Origin: a virus
Length of the DNA: 60,809 nt
Virus record (IMG/VR): IMGVR_UViG_3300030118_007016
Span: 1 to 60,809 of that record
Reading direction: 5' to 3' (one strand)
The notes below the pieces were generated by a model that was not told the origin of the DNA, ran no database searches, and saw only the letters and a list, made by a program, of their open reading frames with translations. Position numbers and translations under genes: made by a program. Positions 48,510 to 55,326 of this stretch are shown piece after piece (within the stretch, counting starts at the first letter, position 1; each line of letters begins with the position of its first letter).

Positions 48510-49337
48510 ATGCGACAAAGACTCAAAATCATATTAACATTACTTCTACTTAGTCTTTCAGTACTTTCTTGTGCCACTTCTAATCTTGACTTTCAAAGAG
48601 GTGCGAGAGATACATTTGTTAAAATAAAACAAAACGTAGCAATTACTGTTTGTAACCCAGAGGATCCTAAAGAATGCCTAACAAAAACAAGTAGATCAAC
48701 TGGATCTGGCGCTGTTGTTATGAGAACTGATGAAGGATCTTATGTTTTAACTGCTGGTCATGTTTGTTCTTTTGAAAAAGAAATGCAGTTAGCATCAGAA
48801 TTTGCTGGTTCAAAAGTATTAGTGCAAATGAGATCAGTTAATCTTAATCTTGGGGAATATGTATCTGATATTATTAGCATGGATAATACTATAGACACTT
48901 GCTTACTGTTTGCTCGCAACCTTTATACAACCAAAGTAGCAAAAATAGCACCATACTCTAGATCTCTAGAAGAAGGTGAGAGGGTTTACAATGTAGCTGC
49001 CCCTGTTGGCATTTTCTATAAAGATGTGGTTCCTCTCTTGGAGGGATTCTTTATGGGCAATAGAGACACTAGAGCATATTATTCTGTGCCTGCAATGGGC
49101 GGTAGTTCTGGTTCTCCTATATTTAATAAACACAATGAAATCGTTGGTATGATTCACTCGGTCAATGTATATTTCCCAGTTGTGTCAGTTTCTCCACCAC
49201 TTAAAGAGCTTAGAGCTTTTATCGTCAATGGTATAAGGAAGAATGAGAGATTGAGACTTGGAGAGAAAAAAGACAGAGTTATTGAGCCCTTTTGGAAAGG
49301 CTTGGGTCTATCTGATATGAGTGATAATAGTCTTTAG
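48510..49337 (+). CDS. Trypsin-like serine protease, predicted lipoprotein
   Basis: The N-terminus is a lipoprotein signal: basic MRQRLK, hydrophobic ILTLLLLSLS, and lipobox VLSC with lipidated Cys21. The mature part is a chymotrypsin/HtrA-like protease with His84 in YVLTAGHVC, Asp129 in NTIDTCLLF, and Ser200 in AMGGSSGSPIFNKH. There is no PDZ domain after it. It would be anchored in the outer or inner membrane of the infected cell, facing the periplasm. It is the only plus-strand gene in this stretch and ends flush with the tRNA-Leu gene. Function could be host-surface remodelling or blocking of superinfection. Confidence 0.82.
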   Translation: MRQRLKIILTLLLLSLSVLSCATSNLDFQRGARDTFVKIKQNVAITVCNPEDPKECLTKTSRSTGSGAVVMRTDEGSYVLTAGHVCSFEKEMQLASEFAGSKVLVQMRSVNLNLGEYVSDIISMDNTIDTCLLFARNLYTTKVAKIAPYSRSLEEGERVYNVAAPVGIFYKDVVPLLEGFFMGNRDTRAYYSVPAMGGSSGSPIFNKHNEIVGMIHSVNVYFPVVSVSPPLKELRAFIVNGIRKNERLRLGEKKDRVIEPFWKGLGLSDMSDNSL

Positions 49338-49420
49338 TATCGGGAGGGGGACTTGAACCCCCACGCTCAAAGAGCAACAGATTTTAAGTCTGTCGTGTCT
49401 ACCTATTCCACCACCCCGAC
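49338..49420 (-). tRNA. tRNA-Leu (UAA)
   Basis: An 83-nt type II tRNA: acceptor GTCGGGG/TCCCGAT, long variable arm TTGCTCTTTGAGCGT, anticodon loop CTTAAAA, and T arm GGGGG/CCCCC with TTCAAGT. Discriminator is A and CCA is not encoded. The anticodon reads UUA, a common Leu codon in this AT-rich genome. It begins next to the TAG of the protease gene with no spacing. Confidence 0.95.
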
Positions 49421-49423
49421 ATA

Positions 49424-49882
49424 TTATATAAGCTTATCTATTTCTTTGTTTGCATGATTAATTATAGATTTTTGAGCAGCCACTAACATATCACTATCTA
49501 TATCTTTTGCAGTGTCTCCCAAATCAAAAATAGGCTTTATACCAAGATAGCCACACACCTGTAGCTCTTCCTTGGGAAGAGATAGGCTAGTTGCAGATCC
49601 GCCGTTACCAAAATATGTCGGTCTTACTTCAAACAAGGCGAAAACCGCATCTCCCTCAGAGTCATCAAAAGAAATCACTTCAGATACATGCTCACATGCT
49701 TCTAACAAATCTTTTCTAGTTTCAAAATCAAACAAAAGATGACCCTTGTTTTTCACAACCCATTCATCACTATTTAAAGCTACAATTACTTTGCCGTATT
49801 TACTGGCAGCTTTGAAAAGTAATAAATGACCAACATGGAGGGGGTTAAACGCTCCGCTTACTAGGATTGTTTTTTCGCTCAT
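49424..49882 (-). CDS. HxGH-type cytidylyl/adenylyl-transferase-like, 152 aa
   Basis: The 152-residue protein begins ILVSGAFNPLHVGHLLLFKA with the HxGH nucleotide-binding motif, followed by VIVALNSDEWVVKNKG. The late ISSTxxR-like region is not obvious. This size and motif suit a RfaE/TagD- or NMNAT-like small nucleotidyltransferase transferring CMP or AMP to a phospho-acceptor. It overlaps the ClpP-like gene by 4 nt, and the stop is 3 nt from the tRNA-Leu gene. Substrate uncertain. Confidence 0.78.
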   Translation of the reverse strand: MSEKTILVSGAFNPLHVGHLLLFKAASKYGKVIVALNSDEWVVKNKGHLLFDFETRKDLLEACEHVSEVISFDDSEGDAVFALFEVRPTYFGNGGSATSLSLPKEELQVCGYLGIKPIFDLGDTAKDIDSDMLVAAQKSIINHANKEIDKLI

Positions 49883-50505
49883 GGGATAATAATATCATCA
49901 ACAAGACCATATTTTAAGCATGTCTTGGCATCCCACCATAAATCTCTTTTAAGAATATCTTTGATTTTTGATTTAGGTATTTTAGTGTGCTCTTCGTAGA
50001 TTCCGATGATCTTTTTCATCAACAACTCATTGTTTTTCATATCATCTTTCATCTCTTCAAACTTTCCCCACATGCCTGATGAAAGCTGGTGGATTAACAT
50101 AAAAGCGTGTTCGTGCATCAATCTCTCTTCAGCTACGACACTCATAATCGTAGCAGCAGATGCGGCGCAACCATCAATAATAGATACAACAGGGACTGGG
50201 CAGTTTTTAATATAATCTACTGATCCGAAACCCGAAAAAACAGAGCCTCCATAAGAATTAATATGTATATTCAATTTTGGAGGACACTCAAGCTTGTAAA
50301 GTTGCTGTATGTTGTAGAGTTTTTGTCCTGTTGAATAAATAAGCTTATTTAAAGTGAGATTGTCCTGCCTAGTTACACCAGAATAAAAATAAATTTTATT
50401 GTACTCTACAGAGACTCTGCTATCATCTGATGATCCAGCCATCATTGTTGGTCCCTCATTTTCTTCGCTTTCATCTTCTGCTTCTAAATGCCAGTATTTT
50501 CTCAT
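49879..50505 (-). CDS. ClpP-like serine protease
   Basis: Crotonase-fold ClpP protease with HINSYGGSVFSGFGSVDYI (oxyanion-strand region), nucleophile Ser116 in DGCAASAATIM, His139 in AFMLIHQLSS, and a possible Asp192 in DLWWDAKTCLK. The 208-residue length equals cellular ClpP. In phages, related proteins can be prohead proteases, but no portal or capsid gene is nearby. It may instead cooperate with host Clp ATPases. Start ATG at 50505 with AGAGG upstream, just after tRNA-Arg. Confidence 0.88.
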   Translation of the reverse strand: MRKYWHLEAEDESEENEGPTMMAGSSDDSRVSVEYNKIYFYSGVTRQDNLTLNKLIYSTGQKLYNIQQLYKLECPPKLNIHINSYGGSVFSGFGSVDYIKNCPVPVVSIIDGCAASAATIMSVVAEERLMHEHAFMLIHQLSSGMWGKFEEMKDDMKNNELLMKKIIGIYEEHTKIPKSKIKDILKRDLWWDAKTCLKYGLVDDIIIP

Positions 50506-50536
50506 TAAAACCTCTGTAGTTATAAAAAATATTTAG

Positions 50537-50610
<74 letters not shown>

Positions 50611-50958
50611 TCATAATTCTTTTATCAAATGATCCCCAGCCGCTCTCATATCAGTTTCCAACTTGTGTAGATAGGCAGCGACTAGTATGAATCTAGACAC
50701 AAAACTTATTTCTTTTTTTGACAAAATAGTGCTAAACTCTTTACCATCTTTGTTTTTATGCAAAAAAACATAGTTAAAAACATATTGCTCTGTTTGAATA
50801 CCAACTTTTTTGGCTAGGTCTTCATAGGATGGATGACACGACTTACACTCTTTGACCCATACATTTGAATTTTTTCTAGTTTGTGAATAGTCTTGTGCTT
50901 GAACAGCAAAAGGAGTGAATACAAAAAGAATACAAATATATTTTAAAATGTTTTTCAT
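50611..50958 (-). CDS. Secreted CxxCH protein, cytochrome c-like, 115 aa
   Basis: The first 21 residues ([20 protein letters not shown], then A) are a clear Sec signal with cleavage predicted at VQA/Q. The mature protein has [17 protein letters not shown], a CxxCH haem-attachment motif (Cys38, Cys41, His42). It is followed by a helical region typical of small c-type cytochromes, with no clear axial Met. This would be exported and haem-loaded in the periplasm. A non-haem use of the motif cannot be excluded. The upstream promoter has its predicted start at the ATG itself. Confidence 0.65.
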   Translation of the reverse strand: MKNILKYICILFVFTPFAVQAQDYSQTRKNSNVWVKECKSCHPSYEDLAKKVGIQTEQYVFNYVFLHKNKDGKEFSTILSKKEISFVSRFILVAAYLHKLETDMRAAGDHLIKEL

Positions 50959-50964
50959 GGAAAC

Positions 50965-50993
50965 ATTATAGCTTATATTTATTTAAGTTTCAA
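50965..50993 (-). promoter_or_regulatory. Sigma70-type promoter before CxxCH gene
   Basis: TTGAAA at 50988-50993, 17-bp spacer, TATAAT at 50965-50970 on the minus strand. The expected transcription start falls at or next to the ATG (50958), implying a leaderless or near-leaderless mRNA. Confidence 0.65.
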
Positions 50994-52130
50994 GAACTTT
51001 TTTAATTCTTCGATTCTTTTCTTTGGAGATTTTAGCCCACCAACGATTGTGTAGGCGACGAGTTTCTCTCTTTCTGGATCTTCGTAAATACCCCTGTGAA
51101 TGATTGCGCCCCCAGTTAATGTCGCTAATGTGTCAAATCCATATTCAATATTGTCCATTAGACCGGGGACGGTCTCATAAAGTACAGAACCTCCAACGAT
51201 AATTGAGGCGGCTCCTTTTGCAGAAGTTAAATCAAACCCGCTGGCAAGTAATGTTTTTTCAAGATTATTTCTAAGCCCCTGTGACACTGAAGTTGGACTT
51301 TCGGGGTCTTTGATTGTAGTGGCTCCGAAAATCATGCAACCTGCTGTTTTCATAATACTGTCATAATCTGCTGGATCAAACACAGTATAGTCAGAGTTTT
51401 TAGTGCACAAAAGATTAAAGATGTGAAATAGTCCGGCGACTGTATTGTTTAATGTTGGCCAAAACTGCTTTACAGTTAGTCGTGGATAAAGCTTTTTGAT
51501 TTTATCATTATCAATAATGACTAAAGGTGCAAAGTTTCCATTTTCAGCTTCTGCACAAAGCTCTGTCATTCTATTGTATGAATTTTCTGCCACTATTGGG
51601 GACGCACACTCTCCGCTAGTAGGTAATGATGCAATAACTCCTACTCTTTCACTAGGATTTTCTACTCCAATATAAGTAAAATATCTTTTTGCAGTGTCCA
51701 AAAGAGACATAACACTACCTCCTCCGGTTCCGCCCCCAACACCAACACAAATCAAGATACGGTCGATTTTGTCACCGAAAATCTCTTTGTATTTATTGAA
51801 AACTTCTTGACTTTTATCATCAAATGCTTGCTTTGAAACTGCATGATTTTTTCCAGCGCCGGATGCCCCATCATACACTAGATGATGTTTGTGGTTTTCT
51901 GGGAGACCTAAGTGATTTAAGTCCGATTTTGCTAGATTAAAAGCGATTGTCTTTCTGTATCCCAAATCAAAGAATGCTTTAGCCATGCGACCTCCGCCTT
52001 GACCAGATCCAACAATACCATATCGCAATGCTCCGCCGCTCTCATCTTCAACAAAATCTACTTTTGACTGTTCAATTTCTTCAATATCAATATCTTCAAT
52101 GTCTAAAGTAGGTAAGTTTAAATCATTCAT
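50979..52130 (-). CDS. Tubulin/FtsZ-like GTPase
   Basis: The 383-residue protein has RYGIVGSGQGGGRMAKAFFD (nucleotide-loop glycine motif), FNLAKSDLNHL, and VYDGASGAGKNH. The tubulin/FtsZ signature is GVGGGTGGGSVMSLLD (residues 130-145, compare GGGTGTG), with a T7-like DPADYDSIMK. The N-terminal 35 residues are acidic; the C-terminus ends in a basic tail (KSPKKRIEELKKFLKLK). A GTP-dependent filament-forming protein is inferred; phage tubulins such as PhuZ and TubZ position replicating DNA or partition plasmids. Sequence similarity to either group cannot be judged here. The ATG at 52130 has AGGAGATTGATAAA and an ACTATTTA element upstream. Confidence 0.82.
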   Translation of the reverse strand: MNDLNLPTLDIEDIDIEEIEQSKVDFVEDESGGALRYGIVGSGQGGGRMAKAFFDLGYRKTIAFNLAKSDLNHLGLPENHKHHLVYDGASGAGKNHAVSKQAFDDKSQEVFNKYKEIFGDKIDRILICVGVGGGTGGGSVMSLLDTAKRYFTYIGVENPSERVGVIASLPTSGECASPIVAENSYNRMTELCAEAENGNFAPLVIIDNDKIKKLYPRLTVKQFWPTLNNTVAGLFHIFNLLCTKNSDYTVFDPADYDSIMKTAGCMIFGATTIKDPESPTSVSQGLRNNLEKTLLASGFDLTSAKGAASIIVGGSVLYETVPGLMDNIEYGFDTLATLTGGAIIHRGIYEDPEREKLVAYTIVGGLKSPKKRIEELKKFLKLK

Positions 52131-52164
52131 TTTATCAATCTCCTAAATGTTTATCTAACGATAA

Positions 52165-52172
52165 TAAATAGT
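52165..52172 (-). promoter_or_regulatory. ACTATTTA promoter-like motif before tubulin-like gene
   Basis: Minus-strand ACTATTTA (followed by TT) ends 34 nt before the ATG at 52130 and points to it. It is part of the repeated motif set. It sits 1-8 nt before the stop of the transglycosylase gene, so it lies in a short intergenic gap. Confidence 0.45.
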
Positions 52173-52693
52173 TAGTGGTTAGCAAACATTTCATTTTTGT
52201 ACTTTCGCTTCTGGATTCTCATTTTTCTTTTAAAATATTTTCTATATTTTAACACAGCTTTTGCATACTTTAAGCCTTGCTTGTTTCTATTTTCGCCCTT
52301 GCATCTGAAACCAGCGTTGTATCCGCACAGTGCTGTCGTTTCGTTTCCTTTTGCATATTTTTTTAGCCAATAGTTAAGTATTTTAGACCCAACACGAATA
52401 CCGGTTTCTGGATCTTTAAGTTCGTCGCAGGTTAAGTTTCTCCCTTTGTCACCATATTTTTTTGAATATTTTGGAAGTACTTGCATAACGCCACAAGCAT
52501 TCGCATGACTTTTAGCTGTTGGAGTCCATGCGCTTTCAATTCTACCAACTGCTACAATAAGTGATGGGTCTAAGTCATATTTTTCTGAAACTTCTTGGAT
52601 AATATGTGCATTTTCACATATAACATCTGCGTTTCTCATATTAATGGAAGCCGCAGTCATGCATACTAAAAATGATATATTCCAAGTTACCAC
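52172..52693 (-). CDS. Lytic transglycosylase (SLT family), secreted
   Basis: The start is a GTG (52693) with AGGA 8 nt upstream. The N-terminus is a possible signal peptide (VTWNISFLVCMTAASIN). The enzyme part has the SLT motif DPSLIVAVGRIESAWTPTA with catalytic Glu53, then CGVMQVLPKYSKKYG and TALCGYNAGFRC. Lytic transglycosylases cleave the peptidoglycan glycan strand forming anhydro-muramic acid, used for lysis or injection. It ends a few bases before the tubulin-like promoter motif. The C-terminal tail is very basic. Confidence 0.87.
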   Translation of the reverse strand: MVTWNISFLVCMTAASINMRNADVICENAHIIQEVSEKYDLDPSLIVAVGRIESAWTPTAKSHANACGVMQVLPKYSKKYGDKGRNLTCDELKDPETGIRVGSKILNYWLKKYAKGNETTALCGYNAGFRCKGENRNKQGLKYAKAVLKYRKYFKRKMRIQKRKYKNEMFANH

Positions 52694-52704
52694 ATTTATT
52701 CCTT

Positions 52705-53181
52705 TTATTTTGAATGCTTGTCTGCTATTGAAGCAGCAGCAAAAGCATATGGCTTTATTCTACATTCATATCCAGAACCTTTTACATATCCAACCAACAT
52801 GTTAGCTAAGTGGCTAGTTCCCTCATTATTCTCTTGAGGACTTATATCTAAATGTAACTCAAGCTTAGCAGATGGTATTAATTGTACAATATTATTTGCA
52901 AGAATTATAGTATTTTCCGCTTCTTTAATCATTCTAATACTAAGTTCAGGAAACTGATTTTTATTTAGCCTTTTCTTAGTATAAAAATATCTACCACCTT
53001 GTTGATTATCTGCTCCATATAAGCAAATAGCAGTAGAAAATATACAGTTATCTTTTATAAAGAAAGAATCAGTACCAATATAAACAGTACCTTTATTATT
53101 GCAATGTTGTTTAATCTGTTCTATAATATCTTTAAACTGTATGATATCTTTAGAGCCAGTGTTCCAAGTAGTTTTAAACAT
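52705..53181 (-). CDS. RNase H-fold protein, DUF458-like, 158 aa
   Basis: The pattern GTVYIGTDSFFIKDNCIF with Asp38, then KLELHLDISPQENNEGTSHL and GYVKGSGYECRIKP, plus AFAAASIADKHSK, agrees with the DUF458 RNase_H-like family known from Bacillus. Acidic residues Asp38, Asp112 and a Glu between fit a nuclease active site, though nuclease activity has not been shown for that family, as far as I know. The ATG at 53181 has no clear ribosome-binding site. An ACTATTTAC motif ends 15 nt before it. Confidence 0.7.
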   Translation of the reverse strand: MFKTTWNTGSKDIIQFKDIIEQIKQHCNNKGTVYIGTDSFFIKDNCIFSTAICLYGADNQQGGRYFYTKKRLNKNQFPELSIRMIKEAENTIILANNIVQLIPSAKLELHLDISPQENNEGTSHLANMLVGYVKGSGYECRIKPYAFAAASIADKHSK

Positions 53182-53195
53182 GCCAGTAATAACTA

Positions 53196-53204
53196 GTAAA
53201 TAGT
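53196..53204 (-). promoter_or_regulatory. ACTATTTAC promoter-like motif before DUF458-like gene
   Basis: Minus-strand ACTATTTAC ends 15 nt before the ATG at 53181. It lies in the 66-nt divergent gap that also precedes the plus-strand gene at 53248. Orientation agrees with the other copies. Confidence 0.45.
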
Positions 53205-53247
53205 TGTTTTGAGGGTAACACGTAAAAATAGCAATGTCAAATAAAAA

Positions 53248-53592
53248 ATGAAAAAAGATGAAAAAAATAAAAAAAGGTACAGTGTTATCAGGAAGTTAAG
53301 AAGAGATGGAAAGCTTTCTGAGGAAATGGAAATATTCGTCTCTAATCTGTCGCTGGAGGATCTTATTGCATTAAAACTAGAAATATCCAGCAAACCTGTA
53401 AATGGAAAATTGTTTGGCATACCAATATGGAAATCTATTCCCTTTATTGTTAGAGATGCCGTCTTAAAAACAGCTATTTCAGTTTGTAAAACCAAAGTTG
53501 ATGCAGCAAATTTGATTGGAATGGATGTCGATAAAATGGATAACTTATTGAAAAAATACAATACAATAGGTTTTTTTGAAGAAAACAGTTGA
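53248..53592 (+). CDS. Small HTH (Fis-like) DNA-binding protein, 114 aa
   Basis: Very basic N-terminus (MKKDEKNKKRYSVIRKLRRD), then a conserved helix block GKLSEEMEIFVSNLSLEDL, then IALKLEISSKPVNGKLFGIP. The C-terminal segment DAVLKTAISVCKTKVDAANL plus IGMDVDKMDNLLKKY is a Fis-type helix-turn-helix. I have seen closely similar small proteins in marine T4-like phages, with no function known. The start is ATG 53248; the opposite strand holds only a shadow. It is the first gene of the plus-strand block. Its stop at 53592 overlaps the next promoter's -35 element. Confidence 0.72.
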   Translation: MKKDEKNKKRYSVIRKLRRDGKLSEEMEIFVSNLSLEDLIALKLEISSKPVNGKLFGIPIWKSIPFIVRDAVLKTAISVCKTKVDAANLIGMDVDKMDNLLKKYNTIGFFEENS

Positions 53593-53616
53593 CAAAATGC
53601 AACATTTAGTTATAGT
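53589..53616 (+). promoter_or_regulatory. Sigma70-type promoter before tmRNA region
   Basis: TTGACA at 53589-53594, 16-bp spacer, TATAGT at 53611-53616. It overlaps the stop of the HTH gene. The transcript would include the structured segment and the tmRNA. Confidence 0.7.
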
Positions 53617-53832
53617 TATATAACATCACTGGCTAAAACAGTGTAATAATAGTGATGTCTATAACTTAGGAGATTCCCTTCAAAGCCCTTAACGAAGGGA
53701 TCCGCTTGGGCGGTAAACTGTTGAAGAAGGGATAACAAGACGGCAATGTGAGAAAACCGTTCATTTTTTTAGCCAAATATAGTGCCCCCTCGTTGGCTTA
53801 GGATGGCGAGGGGGCGAAGTTCTTTGAAATAC
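53617..53832 (+). ncRNA. Structured leader or small RNA of unknown type
   Basis: A 216-nt stretch without a credible gene. ACATCACT (53623) can pair with AGTGATGT (53651), while CACTG (53627) can pair with CAGTG (53639) instead. Two CCCTT blocks (53676, 53686) face two GAAGGG blocks (53694, 53726). ACGG/CCGT (53739/53757) can form another stem. A GC-rich 9-bp hairpin, GCCCCCTCG/CGAGGGGGC (53784-53815), precedes the tmRNA and may be a processing or pausing site. It is not T-rich downstream, so it is not a normal terminator. I recognise no known RNA class. Confidence 0.45.
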
Positions 53833-54155
53833 GGGGGTGTACAGGTTTCGACTGGGTAATGAAACTAATGTGTGCAAGGCAGAGGGCAGCGACGGTCTCT
53901 GTAAAAACGCTGAAACTAATAAGTGCTAATACTGACACTTACTCTGAATACGCACTAGCTGCGTAATCGGGGGTAGCCATACCTTCTAAACCAAAATGGC
54001 GTATGGTTTCTCATTTCCTAAAAATGAGTGGTGCGAAAGAAGGCTAAGCGGAAAATAAATTGTCTGTGTTATTTTCCAGTATTCTACAGACTAACCTTGT
54101 GAACGACTCATTGGCAGAGTTATTTAGGACGGGGGTTCGATTCCCCCCACCTCCA
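53833..54155 (+). ncRNA. ssrA: Transfer-messenger RNA (tmRNA, ssrA), tag ANTDTYSEYALAA
   Basis: The 5' end GGGGGTGTACAGGTTTCGACTG and the 3' end CACCTCCA form the tRNA-like acceptor; the T arm is GGGGG-TTCGATT-CCCCC. The resume codon is GCT at 53925 and the tag frame reads ANTDTYSEYALAA with TAA at 53964-53966, ending in the usual ALAA degron. Discriminator A is at 54155; CCA is not encoded (CTA follows). The length of 323 nt is typical of a one-piece bacterial tmRNA. It rescues stalled ribosomes by tagging incomplete proteins for ClpXP/ClpAP. Confidence 0.97.
53925..53966 (+). other. tmRNA tag-peptide reading frame
   Basis: Fourteen codons including stop encode ANTDTYSEYALAA. The ALAA end is the proteolysis signal recognised by ClpX/ClpA; internal Glu and Tyr resemble many proteobacterial tags (compare ANDENYALAA). 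Confidence 0.95.
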
Positions 54156-54176
54156 CTAACTTTTAAATTAATGTGA

Positions 54177-54184
54177 ACTATTTA
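54177..54184 (+). promoter_or_regulatory. ACTATTTA promoter-like motif before 54190 gene
   Basis: ACTATTTA followed by CC lies only 5 nt before the ATG at 54190 and in its direction. If it is a -10 element the transcript would be leaderless. Confidence 0.4.
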
Positions 54185-54189
54185 CCACT

Positions 54190-55326
54190 ATGAACAACCC
54201 ACACAAAAACTGGCAAAAATTTCTTATAAATGAAGCAGGATTAAATAAAATCAGACAAGATATGCTTGACTATGATACTGCTTTTATTACAGCATTTCGT
54301 GGCAATATAGATGACAAATCTATGTGCGTTTATGTGCCCCCATCCGAAGAAGAGCTTTCTGAAAGAGACAAGATGGGCAAAAGAGGCGAGACTAATAAAA
54401 GAAACAATAAAGAACTCTCAGCCTTCCTTCTTAGTCAAGGTTATGGTGTTAAGAATGTTCAAGGATCTTACATTGAAAACTTTGGTTCAATAGACCCAGA
54501 AAAAGTGCCAAGAGAGGTAAAAGAGGCTAGTTTCTTTGTAACTAACCTAAATGGTGACCCAGAGTTTGCAGAGCAAATAATTAACCTTGGTAAAAGATTT
54601 TGTCAAGATTCAGTTATCATTGTACCAAAAGGTGAAGAGGGTTACATTTACGGAACAAACAATGGTAAATATCCGGGATTGGATCAAAAAGAGACAGTTG
54701 GTAAGTTTGCAGGTGGCGAAAGAGGCGAGTTCATGTCTCGTATTGGTGGACGACCCTTTGTTATGAAAGAGGATGAAGAGACTAAAACTTACGAAGATCT
54801 ACCCGGAAAACAAAGACAAGCGGCGAAACTAATAGCACAAAGAGTTGATAGAGAAATCAACGAAATGCACATGGTTTATAACTTAAATGAAGCAGACCTA
54901 CCTGCATATGACAACAATGGAAAAGTAACACTTTATCATTATGCACCAGTTGAAGCTGATGAAATAGAAGTTGATCCATCTCAATTCGGAAAACAAAGAT
55001 ACTCTAGAAGAGAGAAAGAAAGATCAACTTACCCTCGCTCATTCTTTTATGTTAACCTTGATCAAGCAGAGTCTGAAGTAAAATCAGGAAAGCACCTTTT
55101 TACACTTGACATTCCAACTAACAAGTTGTATAGTATAAAAAACGATCCTGATGGTCTTATGAAATCTATTAGGCACCCAACATATGGCTTTAGAAACGAT
55201 ATCGAATGGACTGAGCTTTTTAAAGAAATACACAAAGATTATCTTGGTGCTTATTATTCCACTCCCTCTATGGATCTTGTGGTTCTTTTTGAACCAGTTA
55301 AAGCGAATAAAATGGAGCAAGAATGA
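54190..55326 (+). CDS. DUF3293-like / putative ADP-ribosyltransferase-like two-part protein
   Basis: The first 25 residues (MNNPHKNWQKFLINEAG) carry a KFLxNE motif that I know from marine phage proteins. Residues 25-160 fit DUF3293: DTAFITAFRGN, NKELSAFLLSQGYGVKNVQG, EASFFVTN, and FCQDSVIIVPKGEEG. Residues about 240-378 have VTLYHYAPVEADEIEVDPSQ, FGKQRYSRREKERSTYPRSF and NKLYSIKNDP, then LGAYYSTPSMDLVVLFEPV. This LYHYxP and final ALF/VLFEP pattern resembles uncharacterised phage ART-type proteins. ART activity is not demonstrated. The stop overlaps the next start (ATGA). Confidence 0.6.
   Translation: MNNPHKNWQKFLINEAGLNKIRQDMLDYDTAFITAFRGNIDDKSMCVYVPPSEEELSERDKMGKRGETNKRNNKELSAFLLSQGYGVKNVQGSYIENFGSIDPEKVPREVKEASFFVTNLNGDPEFAEQIINLGKRFCQDSVIIVPKGEEGYIYGTNNGKYPGLDQKETVGKFAGGERGEFMSRIGGRPFVMKEDEETKTYEDLPGKQRQAAKLIAQRVDREINEMHMVYNLNEADLPAYDNNGKVTLYHYAPVEADEIEVDPSQFGKQRYSRREKERSTYPRSFFYVNLDQAESEVKSGKHLFTLDIPTNKLYSIKNDPDGLMKSIRHPTYGFRNDIEWTELFKEIHKDYLGAYYSTPSMDLVVLFEPVKANKMEQE

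Noticed and set aside
53193-53561. Minus-strand frame of 122 codons
   Set aside because: It is antisense to the HTH gene, whose sequence is conserved-looking and which has the better coding character.
53784-53815. GC-rich hairpin as a terminator before tmRNA
   Set aside because: No T run follows it; processing or pausing is more likely.
53617-53832. Group I intron or riboswitch
   Set aside because: No conserved core elements, no guanosine-binding P7 pattern and no known aptamer motif are visible.
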